Positions 46,711-59,165 of a stretch of 64,000 nt of DNA are shown one piece after another. The stretch comes from Holacanthus passer (Eukaryota; Chordata; Actinopteri; Pomacanthidae). The notes beneath the pieces were generated by a model. That model was not told where the DNA came from. It ran no database searches and was given only the letters and a program-made list of their open reading frames with translations. Position 1 is the first letter of the stretch. Each line of letters opens with the position of its first letter. The position numbers and the translations under genes were made by a program. Location of the stretch: the NCBI GenBank assembly GCA_025331565.1, contig JAFREQ010000151.1, positions 124,001 to 188,000 of the forward strand. The letters run 5' to 3'.

Positions 46711-49700
46711 AAGCTGAAATACAGATGGCTGCTGTGGTGCTTGGTGGATTTTCTGGCTCCAGGAACTAACAAAGATGGCGGTAAGTAGAACACTGACTTT
46801 ACTGTATGTGGAGAGTTCAGAATGTTTCTTTAGACAACTTTGGATGTATTTATGTTTCTATATCATCTATGTTTTGTTTTGTGTGTTTTTTTAATCTTCT
46901 GTTTTTTTCTAATTAAACCATTTCTTAGACTCTGACTGAAAACCTTTATTCGGCAGTGAGTAAGCAAGTAAATATGTTTTCGTCCATTCCAATTATGCAT
47001 CTTAAACGAGGAAGAAAACTTTATTTTCAATCATTTCAATAGATTTGTGCGTTGTAAAAACAAAAGTGGGTTGAAAGACAATAACAAGGTCAGAGCAGTT
47101 GAGGGAAACCGCTGAGTTGGGAGATAAATATCTGCGAGTTCATCACTATGAGCTACCTCTTTCAAATTCATTTAATCTAATGTTAATATAAAGACATTAA
47201 TTACAGCAGCTTTTAAGGGAAACAGTGTCTGTGGTTTTGATTCCAGTCATGTGTTTTTCAGGCGGCAGAAAGGAAAAAAAAATCAACCTTGAACTGACTT
47301 TACCGTGCTGTTTCCCAACAAAAGCTAAATTAAATTCTAAAATACAAATTAGTAGGTATTCAGCTAAATCAGGTTTGTCAAAACTGTATTTAAATTAAGT
47401 GCACAGGGAAAAGAGTGCTTTATCATTCTGCTCTGTGTGGAAGCATATTCACCTGGTGCATTAAGAAATCAATCTTGTAATGAGTCAAAGCAGCAATAAA
47501 ATAGATTTTATGGAGAAGAGCTGCAGTCGGTGTGAGGCTCAATGATAAGAGCTTATTGAAATGTCACTTATTTGATCCATATAACAGCCACTATGTGTCT
47601 TTGTAATACAAAAGTCCCCTCTGGATACATTAGTAGAATAAACTAAAATGTAACCTGGATAAAATGTGACCATAAGGAATGAAGAATCCTCGAGTGTCTG
47701 ACTGCACATGCCAGCAGGTGCACTTCCAACAGTCTATGATCGTTGACAGTTTTGTGAAAACACCAAGGTACCTGGAAGAAGCCCAACGCTCTGTTGTTTA
47801 CAAGACAAGTGCTTTTTACCTGCCAAGCCAAAGCATCTGCTATTGCTCCTTTTTCAAGTGCTGACTGATGCAGCGAAGAGCTTTGAAGGACGACCATTTC
47901 AATTCCTCCTGCATAGGTTGACTTTATTTATAGAGTGCTTTTTAAACAATGCCAGGTTCAAACAAGGAAAATCAAAGCAGGCTCAAGCTCTGATTAAAAT
48001 CTTACATGCATTTTCTGCCATCTTTCACCATTTTATTCACATTATTACATCATTCATCAGCATTCCCAACATGCTTCCAATCATCACCATCATCAGCCAC
48101 ATTCTCCTCTTCTTCCTTCCCTCTCCTCCTCATCATGTTCCTTAATCACAGAGTGACATCATGGTGTATTGACAGTGTATTCCCTCTATAATTGGCTGCA
48201 GTGGGCAGGGTGCTCGTGCTGCATGCATGAAAACCCAGGGGACTTTTGACAGCGTGTCAAACAAGCTGTTTTGAGGTGTTGTGACACCTGATGAGCAGCT
48301 CGTCCTTCTCATGCAACACATAACAGAAGAGGAAGGATAGTGCATGATGTAAAAGTATAATAACTCACGACATTGTGGCAATAACCGTATTTTAATGCAA
48401 TGACCAGCTACAGCCTTGAGGGGGAGCACCTCATTCTCTACTGCACAAAAGCAGAGATAGAGTGGAAGGAGACTGTATTGACATATCAAGTACAACACTG
48501 CTTGACTTATTTTACAGCACAGTGATAGTGAGGTGATAGCCTTTGCTATTGCTCAGATAGAAGGCTTTAGATGGCCATTAGAGGTCTGCAGAGGCTTGAA
48601 ACTGAAACACAGCCTGTACCCACGTCTCTAGTCTCTTTAACCCAGCTGACATTTTAATGGGTATGTCGTTACAAACTCATCCTGTCAGCCAAACTTGTTC
48701 AAACTCACTTTGTTTAAAATTCTTGTAGAGTTTTAAAAGATACCAAATATGCACAAAATGACGTGTAAGACCTGCAGAATATATAATAAACCATTTTACT
48801 CGTCTTTTTTTTCCTCCATGTGCTGAAAAAAAATACAATCATATTTCTTCAGTTTGACAATTGTGGAGGTGTTTTTTGCAGCCACAACTTAGTATGTTAA
48901 TATCAAAGCACTTACTTTTAATATTCTTAACAGGTACCCATCTCTTTTGTCCACCATGTTTTTCTATGAATTCTCTCCAAAAGTGCAAAATGATGGTTAA
49001 TCCAGAACAAAAAAAATTGAATGACAGACTTTTTTCTTTGTGTATAACTTTCGAACAGGACTTTGAAGCAAGTGTTTAATATTCTGGACCAGCGTGATAA
49101 AATATATCTGGAACTTCTATGAACATATTCTTCAAAAATGAGAAACTTATATATAACAAAATATAAGAATACTTTAATATTGCAGCCCTTAACATCATTT
49201 GGGATTTGAATGAGTGTAAACATTGTATAGTTTAAATGAAGCATTGGAATAAGCTGATACTGAAAATATACAACAGTGTGAGATGAGATGATTTTGCAAC
49301 CTTAATGCCTCTTTAGTGAAGAAAAGGTGGAAATGGGATGTTAAGAGGTTATGATTTGACTTGTACTGCTTTTAAGGCATTTTATATATTTTCCTTCCCT
49401 TTAAGTAGTTGCAATTTTTATTACTCAGTCATTTTTATGTTTGCATGCCTGCACCTTTTATGCCTGCTAGTATAATGCTATGTCCTTTCTTTGACATGCA
49501 TCATCTTAAAAATTTGATTTTTTTTTGCCACATATATATAAATAAGAAAACATACATTACCAGTGCTGCTATAAAAGTAGACCCTTACATCCAGACTCAC
49601 ATCTTTTTTTTTTTTTATAAAGGACTGTGACATATCCCTTTTCTCTTGTCTGAGCGTGAACGCAAGACACTGATTTGGGAGTCGCAGCAAGGGTGGCTTT

Positions 49701-52383
49701 TGTGCTCCCGCGGTCCAACAGCACTTGCTGTCTGGCTTCTTCAAGTGGAGTGAGGGGCGACAAAGGTGGTTAGCCATTGTTGCATAGACAGGTATAGTAA
49801 TTACATTCTCCTCCATTCAGTCCCTATCTCCATACAGCACCAGCATAGCCCTCTCAAACTCCATTATACGCTTGCCAAATGGAACAAAAGCCCAACATTC
49901 AATGGTTTTGGCACTCAAAAAGAGACACTGACCCCTTCTGGGGTTAGACATCAAATTGTGTCATGGTCTCCCAGGCTGCAGAAGACAGTATGACTTTTAA
50001 TTTCTGGTTTCAGAGCGGGGTGTCGCATCAGTCGCTGGATTATCCTCATCTTGGCACTAGTGCACTTGAAAGCCCTCACCCTCACTCTGACTGGGTTCAG
50101 GTCACTTTAACATTAAACAGTTTTCATGTTTTATGACCCTCTGGTACTATAGAGTAGATATTCTCACAAGTTATTGTATTAAAACATCAATATTTTACAA
50201 ACATCCCATAAGAAAGACAGAATATGTCTACACAGTTTTTCTTTGTACATGAACTTTAAAACAGCAACATTTCATATTTTTCAGGTTGCTCTCATATCTT
50301 GAAAAAGCCAGAGCCAAGACACATTGCACATGCTTTGTATGACAACTGCACAATTAAAATACAATTAAAGTTCGTATTTTTATGACAGTCAAGAGGAAAG
50401 TTTTTCCTTTGGTTGAAAATGTGACATTTTTGCAGAAATAACAGCGAACACCCGACATTTCAGAGTGAGAATTCTCTGCTCGTGATTGTTTGTCACAGCC
50501 TGCTTTTCAGATACGCTCTAAATTACACTAAATTGAACTGTTAGGGCTCAGTAGACAATTCCTAATGAATACAAGGGCGACACACATCTCATGCATAGTT
50601 GCTTGAGAGCGCACAGATGTTATAGTGGAGCCTGAAGTAGCACACAAAGCAAGGCACTTGTCTTGTCTGATGAGAGGGCTCATTTGGAACTGCCATTAGT
50701 AGACATATGATTTATGGCTCTGTCTGCAGAAACCACCGCTTTCACTTCAGCAGCACCAGCCCAGAATAGAGAGTCGCTCTCAGTGCTTCTGTCTTGTAGC
50801 TCACATGCAGCACAGTGAGCTTTAGTGGATTGGATGGATAGTAGAGAGAAGGTGTCACATACCACCAAATAAGACTTGTTTTCCATATTGCCTCATATCG
50901 ACGAAGGAGTTCTCTGCAGGCATTTTCACAATATTACACTATTTTTATTAAGAGTTCTCACGTGAGGATGCGGTGTAAATTGGAAAACTTTACAAGAACA
51001 CTGCTTTTGTTAAGGCTGACTTAGATGCTTTCTTAATTTTTCGATGCATTTTTAATGAACTGTTGAATAATGGATTCAAAGTCTGTTTTTTTCAAGAGGG
51101 CTTTGGCCTTGATATGCAGCAACAACAGTGAGTTACAGTCAAGGGACGTGACATGACATGACCAAATCATGAATAATACTTTACCTTTGACGTCCTCTGG
51201 GTCTGTGTGTGTGTTTTGCAATGTAGTCAGTGCACAAACACCCCCAAACAACAAATCTGTTTTTAACCCTTTGAACCTGCATTAAATGGATTTTAATTTC
51301 CAAACATGTCAGAAATCTGTTGTATATCAACAGTAATTGCATGACCTTGACCTTTACGTTATCTCTGCTTTTATTTGAGGGGGATCCAGAGTTTAAAGAG
51401 CAACATAACACCGTGTTTTAGCTTGAACACAAACCTTTTACAAATTCAAAATAATGCATTCAAAAGGACACACTTCTACTTTTCAAAACACATCGTAGCA
51501 GTACGGTTGAGATCACACTAAAACAGGAAATCCATGCTTGAATTTGTTCGCTGAAGTGTAATCTGATCTTCTCTGAAGGGGCGAGAATCAAACTGCAATT
51601 TTGGAATCACTCTATCAGTTAAACTCCAAGGAGAGAGCAAAATATTTTTTTCAAAAATGTAGTGCTTTTTTTGTTTTACAAGGTCTTTCTCAAGCTGTCT
51701 CATCACCATCTACATTTTATTCAGCTCAATGGTGTCCATCAACAACCTTTCCAACACACCACATACCAAAAACCTCCTTAGTTTATCATTATATAGTGAT
51801 GTAGTTTGGAATTGGGAGTCACCCTCCTGTCCACTAGAGGGCCTCAGCAGGTTTTCCTGCCTTGCCTGTCAGCTGACCTTTAATCTTTAACCTGCCTGCT
51901 CACCTGTTCATCTAGTTTGCCATATTATGAGTGCATTTATTCCTGCTTTTACTGGTTTTGACCTCAGTTCTACTTCAGACTATGGATGTCTGCCTCCTCT
52001 TTGTTGGATTTCTTTGCTTGTTTGTACCCACTGAAGGTCCGTTTGATCTCTGCATTACAAATGTTTCATCATACCTCATCTGCCTCCTGAATCTGTTTTT
52101 GAGGCCAACCCCAGTAAAGCAGTGTTACAAACCCAGGATGTTGCACTTGTGAAGCAAACACTGTACCCAGCCGAGCCACCAGGAAGCCCTGAGGCGATGC
52201 TTTATCTATCAAAAAGGCTTCATAGTAAAAACATGCCCCCAGAGTTCACATAAACTTAGTCACCTGTCACTTTTGTTTCATGTATTCTCCTTGATATTTC
52301 CACCAAATGTCAACCAGTTGCTGTTTTGACCAGCTCATACAAGAAAAAAACAAAATCTGAGGCACTTTGAAAATGGCAAATTC

Positions 52384-52402
52384 CTTTTCTCTCTCTCTCT
52401 CC
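52384..52402. repeat. CT microsatellite
   Basis: Short CT dinucleotide run. Confidence 0.8.
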
Positions 52403-54229
52403 CATAATTTCCTCCTTCTGTCCTCGCTAAGTAGGAAGTGGCTGCTGATGGCGGCAGCGCTGAGGTGTCGCTCCCTGCCTGGGTGCTCTGCCGTGCCACA
52501 TCTGTCCATCTGTCAAGCGCACAGGCCCATCAATCAAACAGCTGAATGCAGGTGAGTGCGAGGTACAATGAACAGCCATTAATCACTCGGAGACACCAGT
52601 GGGGTGTGCTGCGTGGGGGGGATGTTTAAGTACTGTGATTGTACGTATGCATGTGTATGTGTGAGAGACCGTGAGGTAAGCCATGATGCAAATATCTTGT
52701 GTCGTGGTCGGACATTTTCTCTATTTGGCTTAGCTTGTTTTGCTTTGTTGCACGGCCGATGTGTGCTTGTCTGTGTCTTCAGTTTAGAGCTTCTCAGTGT
52801 GGGAGCAGGAAAATGCACTCATTATAGCATCAAGGCCAAAGTGTGACCTCTGTTCTGCAAGCTTTTAGCTCGATGCAATGGTGTGAATGGTATTAAAAAG
52901 TCTGAACTGCCTTTTTCAGAAGTCCAAAAATTTGTTTTGAATAAGTCTGAAAAAAATGCCTTATATTTTTGGTTATGTTGATCTTGGTCTTGAGTGAGTG
53001 GAACCTTTTTCAGACAATATAAGATGAAAAGGTCTCTTTGGACTTTGTTCAAATTCTTTTTGTGTGTTTATATATATATATCAAGGACTTATTTGTTGTA
53101 TAAATACTCTGTTGTTAAATCTGAAAATTGGTTGTTCTAGTATTAAGTGACAGAAACGAAAAGTGACACTATAAATACCATAAACCGTGTTTCTACTCCA
53201 GTTTGGTCAGAAACATATTTCACGAAGCAAACGCAGTCCCTCTTCGGTCTGTCTTTATGATTCAGCTCTCGGGTGTGCTCCCTGCTGCGGGAATTCAGTA
53301 ACGGCACGAAATCCAGTAACATGTTAACTAACACTCGGGGAGCATTATGATAATCCGCCGGTGAGAATTAACATAGACAATACAGCCCTCCAGGGTGCAT
53401 TGAGCACAACTGATGCAGGTGGAGGGTGGAGAAGGCTTTTGTCGGTAGATGCAGCTGTAAGCAGACGTCAGCGGCATTGTGAGTGTTAAGGGGTTTTTAG
53501 GGAGATGTGGCTCAGTTGATGGTGTATAACATGACGCACAAGCTGTAGTGTCCTGCTAGAAATAATGTATTTAATGGCAGACAAGGGCCTCATGTGCATG
53601 ATTCTCAAATCTACTTCTTAAGGCTTTCCTTCCTTTGTGGTTTCTTGAATTACGGCCCTTGCGATGGGTTTGATCCATTTCATACTTTCCACAGAAATTC
53701 AACCCCAGCATCTTTATGAATCTCTGTGACTGTCCCTGCGGTCTCCCTCTGGTGTGTCCTCTCTTGCAGCATACAGATCAAGTCTCTTCCAGCCGGTACA
53801 GAAAGTTTGCAGAGTGACAAACAAAGGGTAAACTGAGCTTTGCTACAGAAAAAGGCAGATAGTCTGCACTCACTGAGCTGAGGAGAGAGAAAAAGAAGCT
53901 AGAGAAAGTAAATGGAGATGGATCGTAGTATTTCTATTCCTTATTTCTGTTTTTGTTATTTCTGCTGTTGTTTTTTGGGGGTATTGTAGCATTTGAAGCC
54001 AAAGAATAGCACCAAAAAGACACCAGTCACAACCTGTTCAACACTGTTGAATTTTCAAACGGAAGGTGTTGCTTTACAAAGTTGATCTGCTTTGAATTTT
54101 ATTGCTGCACCGTTCAACTATTAGTAGTTTATTGATTGAAGTAATTACACCACACATTTTGCTTGGACTCACTTTAAAAATGTACATTTCCAATATCATG
54201 TAACAGATGTTCAAATTCTTTCCATTCAG

Positions 54230-54660
54230 TATTTGAGAGCCTGCCAAAACTCTGCTTGCCCCCTAAATTGGCAATTCTAAAAGTACATATAAAATCCATT
54301 TATTATGGCAATTATGTCTCTACCAATCATATCTTATTTGTACATTTATATTTAACAGCGGTCACTGGTTTTCTAATTAAGCCATCTGACAGAAATCTGT
54401 CACACAAGCCAATTAGAGTAAAACTATGCCCAGTTCATGGTAATTCTATTATTGTGCTGTTTTATTCAGACCCCTGTATGTGTTGCTGAAACATGGCGAG
54501 AATAAAAAGCATGCTTGTGCATTAATTTGATAGGAGGAGAATACGGTACTGCCAAAGAAATCTTGAATAAAACATTGACACCCTCCAACCTGATACAGCT
54601 GGTTGTAGAGCAGGTGAGAGTGAAGAAGAAGCCTCAAATAAGCACTGAAAAATAAATGTC
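54230..54660. promoter_or_regulatory. Candidate conserved noncoding element
   Basis: A repeat-free AT-rich island with several homeodomain-type words (TAATTAAG, CAATTAGAG, GCATTAATTTGA). A short open frame at about 54510-54615 ends at a GTGAGAG donor-like site, but I do not recognise its peptide. Confidence 0.25.
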
Positions 54661-54989
54661 AGTATTGTTGAACCTTTTCATTTATACTGTTGTCGATGCC
54701 CTTTAAAGTTTGAGATTTTTAACGTAATTGTTTATATATGATATGACTCCTAACCCAGAGGAGAGAGTGTGCGTTTCAACTTGACCACTGGGTGACTATA
54801 AAACACATTTCCAGTGGTGGTATGCAAGGGCATATTAGCTGTGCCGATTCAAACAGTAAATTGCTTAATAGTGATGTTGAAAGAGGGCATGAAATGGTTT
54901 ATTCATGACAGAAAAATTTCTACTGCTGCTCACCTTGGACCTCTTGATACGGCTGGCAAGGAAAATCAAGCGAGCTCGAGAGCGAAATA

Positions 54990-55350
54990 AGAGAGAGAGG
55001 CAGCGTAAAGCATGATAATTTGCTATATGAGTAAATAATTTAAAAACAAACACGCAGCTAAGCTGTAGAATGAAACGCCCAAAGGCAATTAACTCTGGGA
55101 AAGAGAGAGGGCAATTAATTTTGTTTATCAGTGATGTATAACTTTTATATGGACCCATGAGGTTTAGAAAAGTCCCTGTTAACTGATTTTATGATGCATG
55201 TTTTATTCAGATGCACATTTGTGTCTTTGTGGCCTCTGTGAATGTCCAGCTGCTGAGTATATAAATTACATGCTTTTAAAGAAAGTAACTGCCATGAGAT
55301 CCTGGCAGGAGCTTCATGAATGTTTCTCCTTGTCAACTGCTGTGTCCTCT
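54990..55350. promoter_or_regulatory. Candidate conserved noncoding element
   Basis: Repeat-free, with two GGCAATTAA words (55084 and 55110) and further TAAT-core words. It is inferred from texture only. Confidence 0.22.
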
Positions 55351-57594
55351 ATTCAGTCGCTGTACATATGTTGGCTCAGCCAGAAGTAAGTTGGATGAAT
55401 AAAAAAAAATCCTGAAATGGCAAAAATCAAGAGAAGAGGGTGAAAGCATGTGAAAAAATGGGGTGTGTCTTAAGGGGAGGTGCACAAAAACTTTTGTATT
55501 TTTAAGTCAAAAACCTGCAAACTGATTCAAAACCATAAAACACTAGAGCAAAAGTTTGAGGAAGATATTAAACAGCAAAGGACTGAAGGACTAATTGTTG
55601 ACTTTTGAACGTCCTGGAAGTTCTTCACACCAGACTTTGTGTAAGTTTTAATAGTTTTAGCCTCATCTCCTTGAGCAAGTACGTCTGTGTGCTTGACGAC
55701 CTTTGCCTTTGAGTCTCGACTTTGCAGCTTTGAGCCATGTTGCTACAGACAGAAAGAGAGAGGACAAATGAGTTGAAAAGGCACAGGAAGTTCAATGTGC
55801 CTGAGCTGGTGTTTGATCATTACTGTCTTGTCTCTCGCAGCGCCTAGTCCGCAGTCTGTTCTGTAAAATCCTCGACCTGGCCATTTTTAGTAGATGGTTA
55901 GAGAACGTAAATACAGTGGGAGGCTGAGTGGCTCTGATATCAGTATTTACTTGTTACTGACTCTACTCATACTCTACTCAGACACAATAAACAAAGTCCC
56001 AATTTAAAGTCTTCCCACAATCCAAGTTTCCTTGTGGAACTAAATTATTTCTTACCTGGACTCTCGGCGAGGTTCATCTGAGTAAATGTGAATGATCAAT
56101 TTTATATCCTGATGTGAACTCAGCTCCAGCTCAGGAAAGTTTAATTTAAACCAGCTTAATGTCTTAAAACTTTAATTAACCCAGACATTCAGAAGATATT
56201 CATTCGGAAATTCCTTCACTACATTTACTTTTTTTGGATTACATTCAAATTTCACTATTTCCCATGAAATCTTCTCTTTTCCAGAAAATTTAAAGTATTG
56301 AACAGATGTACCTCCAGTCTAAGAGTGAGGAAAAGCCAGTATTAACTTTCCATTTTGTTGTATCTCATTTCTGTGGCCGGGATATTGACAGGTGCTTATT
56401 TCTCTGGATAAAAGGCAGAAAATAATGTTATCTGTGTTCAACTGTTGAAAATTGGATACCGAAAAAAAAAAAAACTGAACATTTTGCTCGAGGGAATCAA
56501 AGTTAAATTTGGAGCAGAGCGGCACTAAGATTTGTCATTTCTGATCCATGTGATTTTAATCAGGATGCTGCATCTTTGCATTTCTTAATGACAAATAATT
56601 TGTTCTTTGACATTTTTAAATGATTTACTGGGAACAGTTCTCAAGCAGAAGCCTTCAGCTGTCCTTTTATTAAGTTAAGTTTTATTTTTTATGAGGAATG
56701 ACAGCTCTTTGACATGTTTCCATGAGGTGAGAAGCTACAAAGAGAGATATACTTTGTCCCCAGAGTACAAAGAAAAAAATTATTGTGTGCTTTTCTTTTT
56801 TTCTTCTTAACCACTGGTTTTAAAGACCTCAGTGGTTAACCATCGGTGATCCAGGGTTTTTTTTGTAACATCAAAAGACCATCCTAGACTTCAAAGATTG
56901 TTTTGATCTTGAGAACAGGATTTTGACCTTATGAAACCGATATAATAGACATTGCCAAAGGACTTGGACAGACTGCAATCTTGGTCCGCTCAGAACTTCT
57001 TTACCTGTGAGACCAAGGATGCTGCCGGCAGGAAAACAATTCAAATCCAGGGTCTCATTTGGAGCCTTTTAGATGGAAGTGAGCCTTGTTAAGTCAGCTA
57101 CCCACTGGAGGAAGCGTGTGTGAGTCCTCCAATGATTTTGGGTGAGTGGTGTTAATCAGGAAATTGGATCAATCAGTTGGTGAGCCGAGGATAATGGCGT
57201 CCTCAAGGGGATTTTAAAAAAGAAAATGTGAGATTCACGAAGGGAACAATGGATGTTCTTTCTTCATAATACATCCAATGAATGGGCATAGACGTATTCT
57301 TTTATAACTTCAAAAGAGAAAGAAATCACAACTAAAAGCCTTTATCAAAGGTACTGTAGTTTCACTGGTGTTGAAATCAAGAACTGTTCTTATAATAACC
57401 AGCAGTTTCATGCAAAAAGAAAAAAATGCTACTGGTGTCTGAGAGCTGACAGGTATCTTCTTGGCAGTGAACTCCAAACACATGATTTTTATCATTTCAG
57501 ACTGTGTGTCAGTTGGTACATCATGACAGTGGGTTCTACACAACTTTGAAAAAACTTTTAAAAGTATTTTTAAAAACTGCATGCAACATTTTTT

Positions 57595-57905
57595 TTAGTG
57601 ATCTACTGAAATACCTCAACAAATAGTAGATGGATTGCCATGAAATGATGAAGCTGAATGACACTGGTGACCCCCTGACTTTTCCTCTGGCACCACTATA
57701 AGGTTGACTTTTGTAGTTTGTAACTTTGTAGTTCTGTCTCCCATAAAGACATTAAAGGTCTCTTTAGGACAAATTTGAATGACCTTGGTGAACCCTTAAC
57801 GTTTAATCTAACTCATTATCAAAATTTCGAATGTGTTGCTTTTCCAATATACCTGAAAAACTAATGTCCTGAAATGACTCCAAATGAACTGCCATCATTG
57901 TTATG
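57595..57905 (+). repeat. Dispersed percomorph repeat with internal duplication
   Basis: TAGATGGATTGCCATGAAAT, then GTGACCCCCTGACTTTTCCT, GGCACCACTATAAGGTTGAC and later GGTGAACCCTTAACGTTTAA. This is the order of a very common percomorph element. The remembered GCTAGC-rich 3' part is missing. Confidence 0.7.
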
Positions 57906-58349
57906 AGGGACATGTCACCAAGTGCAACAAGGCTCATGGATGTGTTTTCAATAGTTTATGGACAACAATGAGGCTCTGTGGCACTTTTCAAAGCAGTCTG
58001 ATATAAATGTGACGAGTTAACACTGCGTGGCACATGTATTTGAGGCTTTTCTGTTCTGAACTTGTGCTAAAAAGTCTGCAAACAGTGCGAATCTTGACCT
58101 TTAAGATTATAAAGTTTCTCTTCTTCTATGGTGTTTAAAGTGGTCTGAACATGGTTATGAACATTACAGACTTTCTCCCCACTTGACTGAAATACGTTTG
58201 ACAGTAGAAAATCAATTGATGTTTCCATGTTTCCATTGTGAATTGAGTTACCTGCAGACTGTAACATGTTTCTGTCCTTTGACTTCTGTATAATCAAACT
58301 TGCACTGTCTGTTTTTCATCACTGTGCTCACAGTCAGAAGAAGCAAGAA

Positions 58350-58563
58350 AAAAAAAACCCTTTCCTGAATATCAGAAATTCTGGAACACATTTAGTAAGC
58401 CTCTCCACTCCCAACCTACCTGCCCTCATTGATGTAGCAATTTCACAGGAAAATACAATAATAGCACATGACCCAGGCCATCCACTTCATTGTCACTTCA
58501 CAAAAGTCCCCTCTGGCTACAGATGCAGAAGGTGCAAGCGCAAAAGAGCCTATTTCTGCTGAA
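58350..58563 (+). mobile_element. Non-LTR retrotransposon relic (C-terminal tail)
   Basis: The frame reads NSGTHLVSLSTPNLP, then IIAHDPGHPLHCHFTKVPSG and YRCRRCKRKRAYFC, ending at TGA. It resembles the end of fish LINE polyproteins: GT-LPSL, then RKA-II-D-SHPLH--F-LLPSGRRYR-P-C. Assignment is from memory of the pattern. Confidence 0.55.
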
Positions 58564-58987
58564 GCTTTGCCCTGCCTGAACCATAGAAATTCTTAAGAGT
58601 GCCTTTATAAAATGAGATTTAATGTACAGTTTTCACATTTTAGCAGCACCACAGAGGATGGAACTAAAATCCTGAACACACTTTGAGATATATTTGAGTC
58701 AGTGTACACAAAGTAAGTAAAATGATTTTAAAGCAAAATTGATGACATGTAAAAATGCTCAAATCTCATTTCTGTGGCCTGAGACAATGAGCCTCAAGTC
58801 CAGAAGCCATTTTTGATTTCTGTGAGTGAGAGAACAAACAAAAGCAGACCGAATGCCCTTAATACTACATCTGTACTGCAGCTAGTTTCTGTATTAGTAG
58901 TACAAAGATACAATGACTGGTGAAAGTATAATGCAAAGAATGTAATTGTGCCTACATACCCAGATCATCTCACTATTTTCACCCGAG

Positions 58988-59165
58988 CTGCAACTAGTGA
59001 TCATTTTCATCATTGACTAGTCAATAAATTACATTTATATTCCTGAGTTAATAGTTTCATTTATGAAATGTAAAAAACCATAGAAAAAAATACATTGCCA
59101 GTTCGGAGAGCCCAAGATGACATCTACATTGTCATTTTTTTGCTTGATAAATTACTTTAATCACA
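58988..59165 (+). repeat. GCTGCAAC-family MITE fragment
   Basis: Starts GAGCTGCAACTAGTGATCAT and includes GAGCCCAAGATGACATCTAC, both family words. It is truncated on the right. Confidence 0.7.

Larger units (their letters stand above)
39736..46800. other. Gene-free, repeat-rich stretch
   Basis: Apart from the repeats listed separately no gene is supported. Islands at 42600-42790 and 44430-44720 lack repeat signatures and are rich in homeodomain-like TAAT words. They are weak candidates for regulatory elements. Confidence 0.5.

Noticed and set aside
51830..52140. Possible LTR- or SINE-derived block rich in CCTGCCT words
   Set aside because: The texture recalls fish retroelement ends, but I could not define boundaries, terminal repeats or a target duplication.
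54510..54615. Possible exon encoding GGEYGTAKEILNKTLTPSN
   Set aside because: There is a donor-like GTGAGAG after it but no convincing acceptor, and the frame runs past the donor. A noncoding element is likelier.
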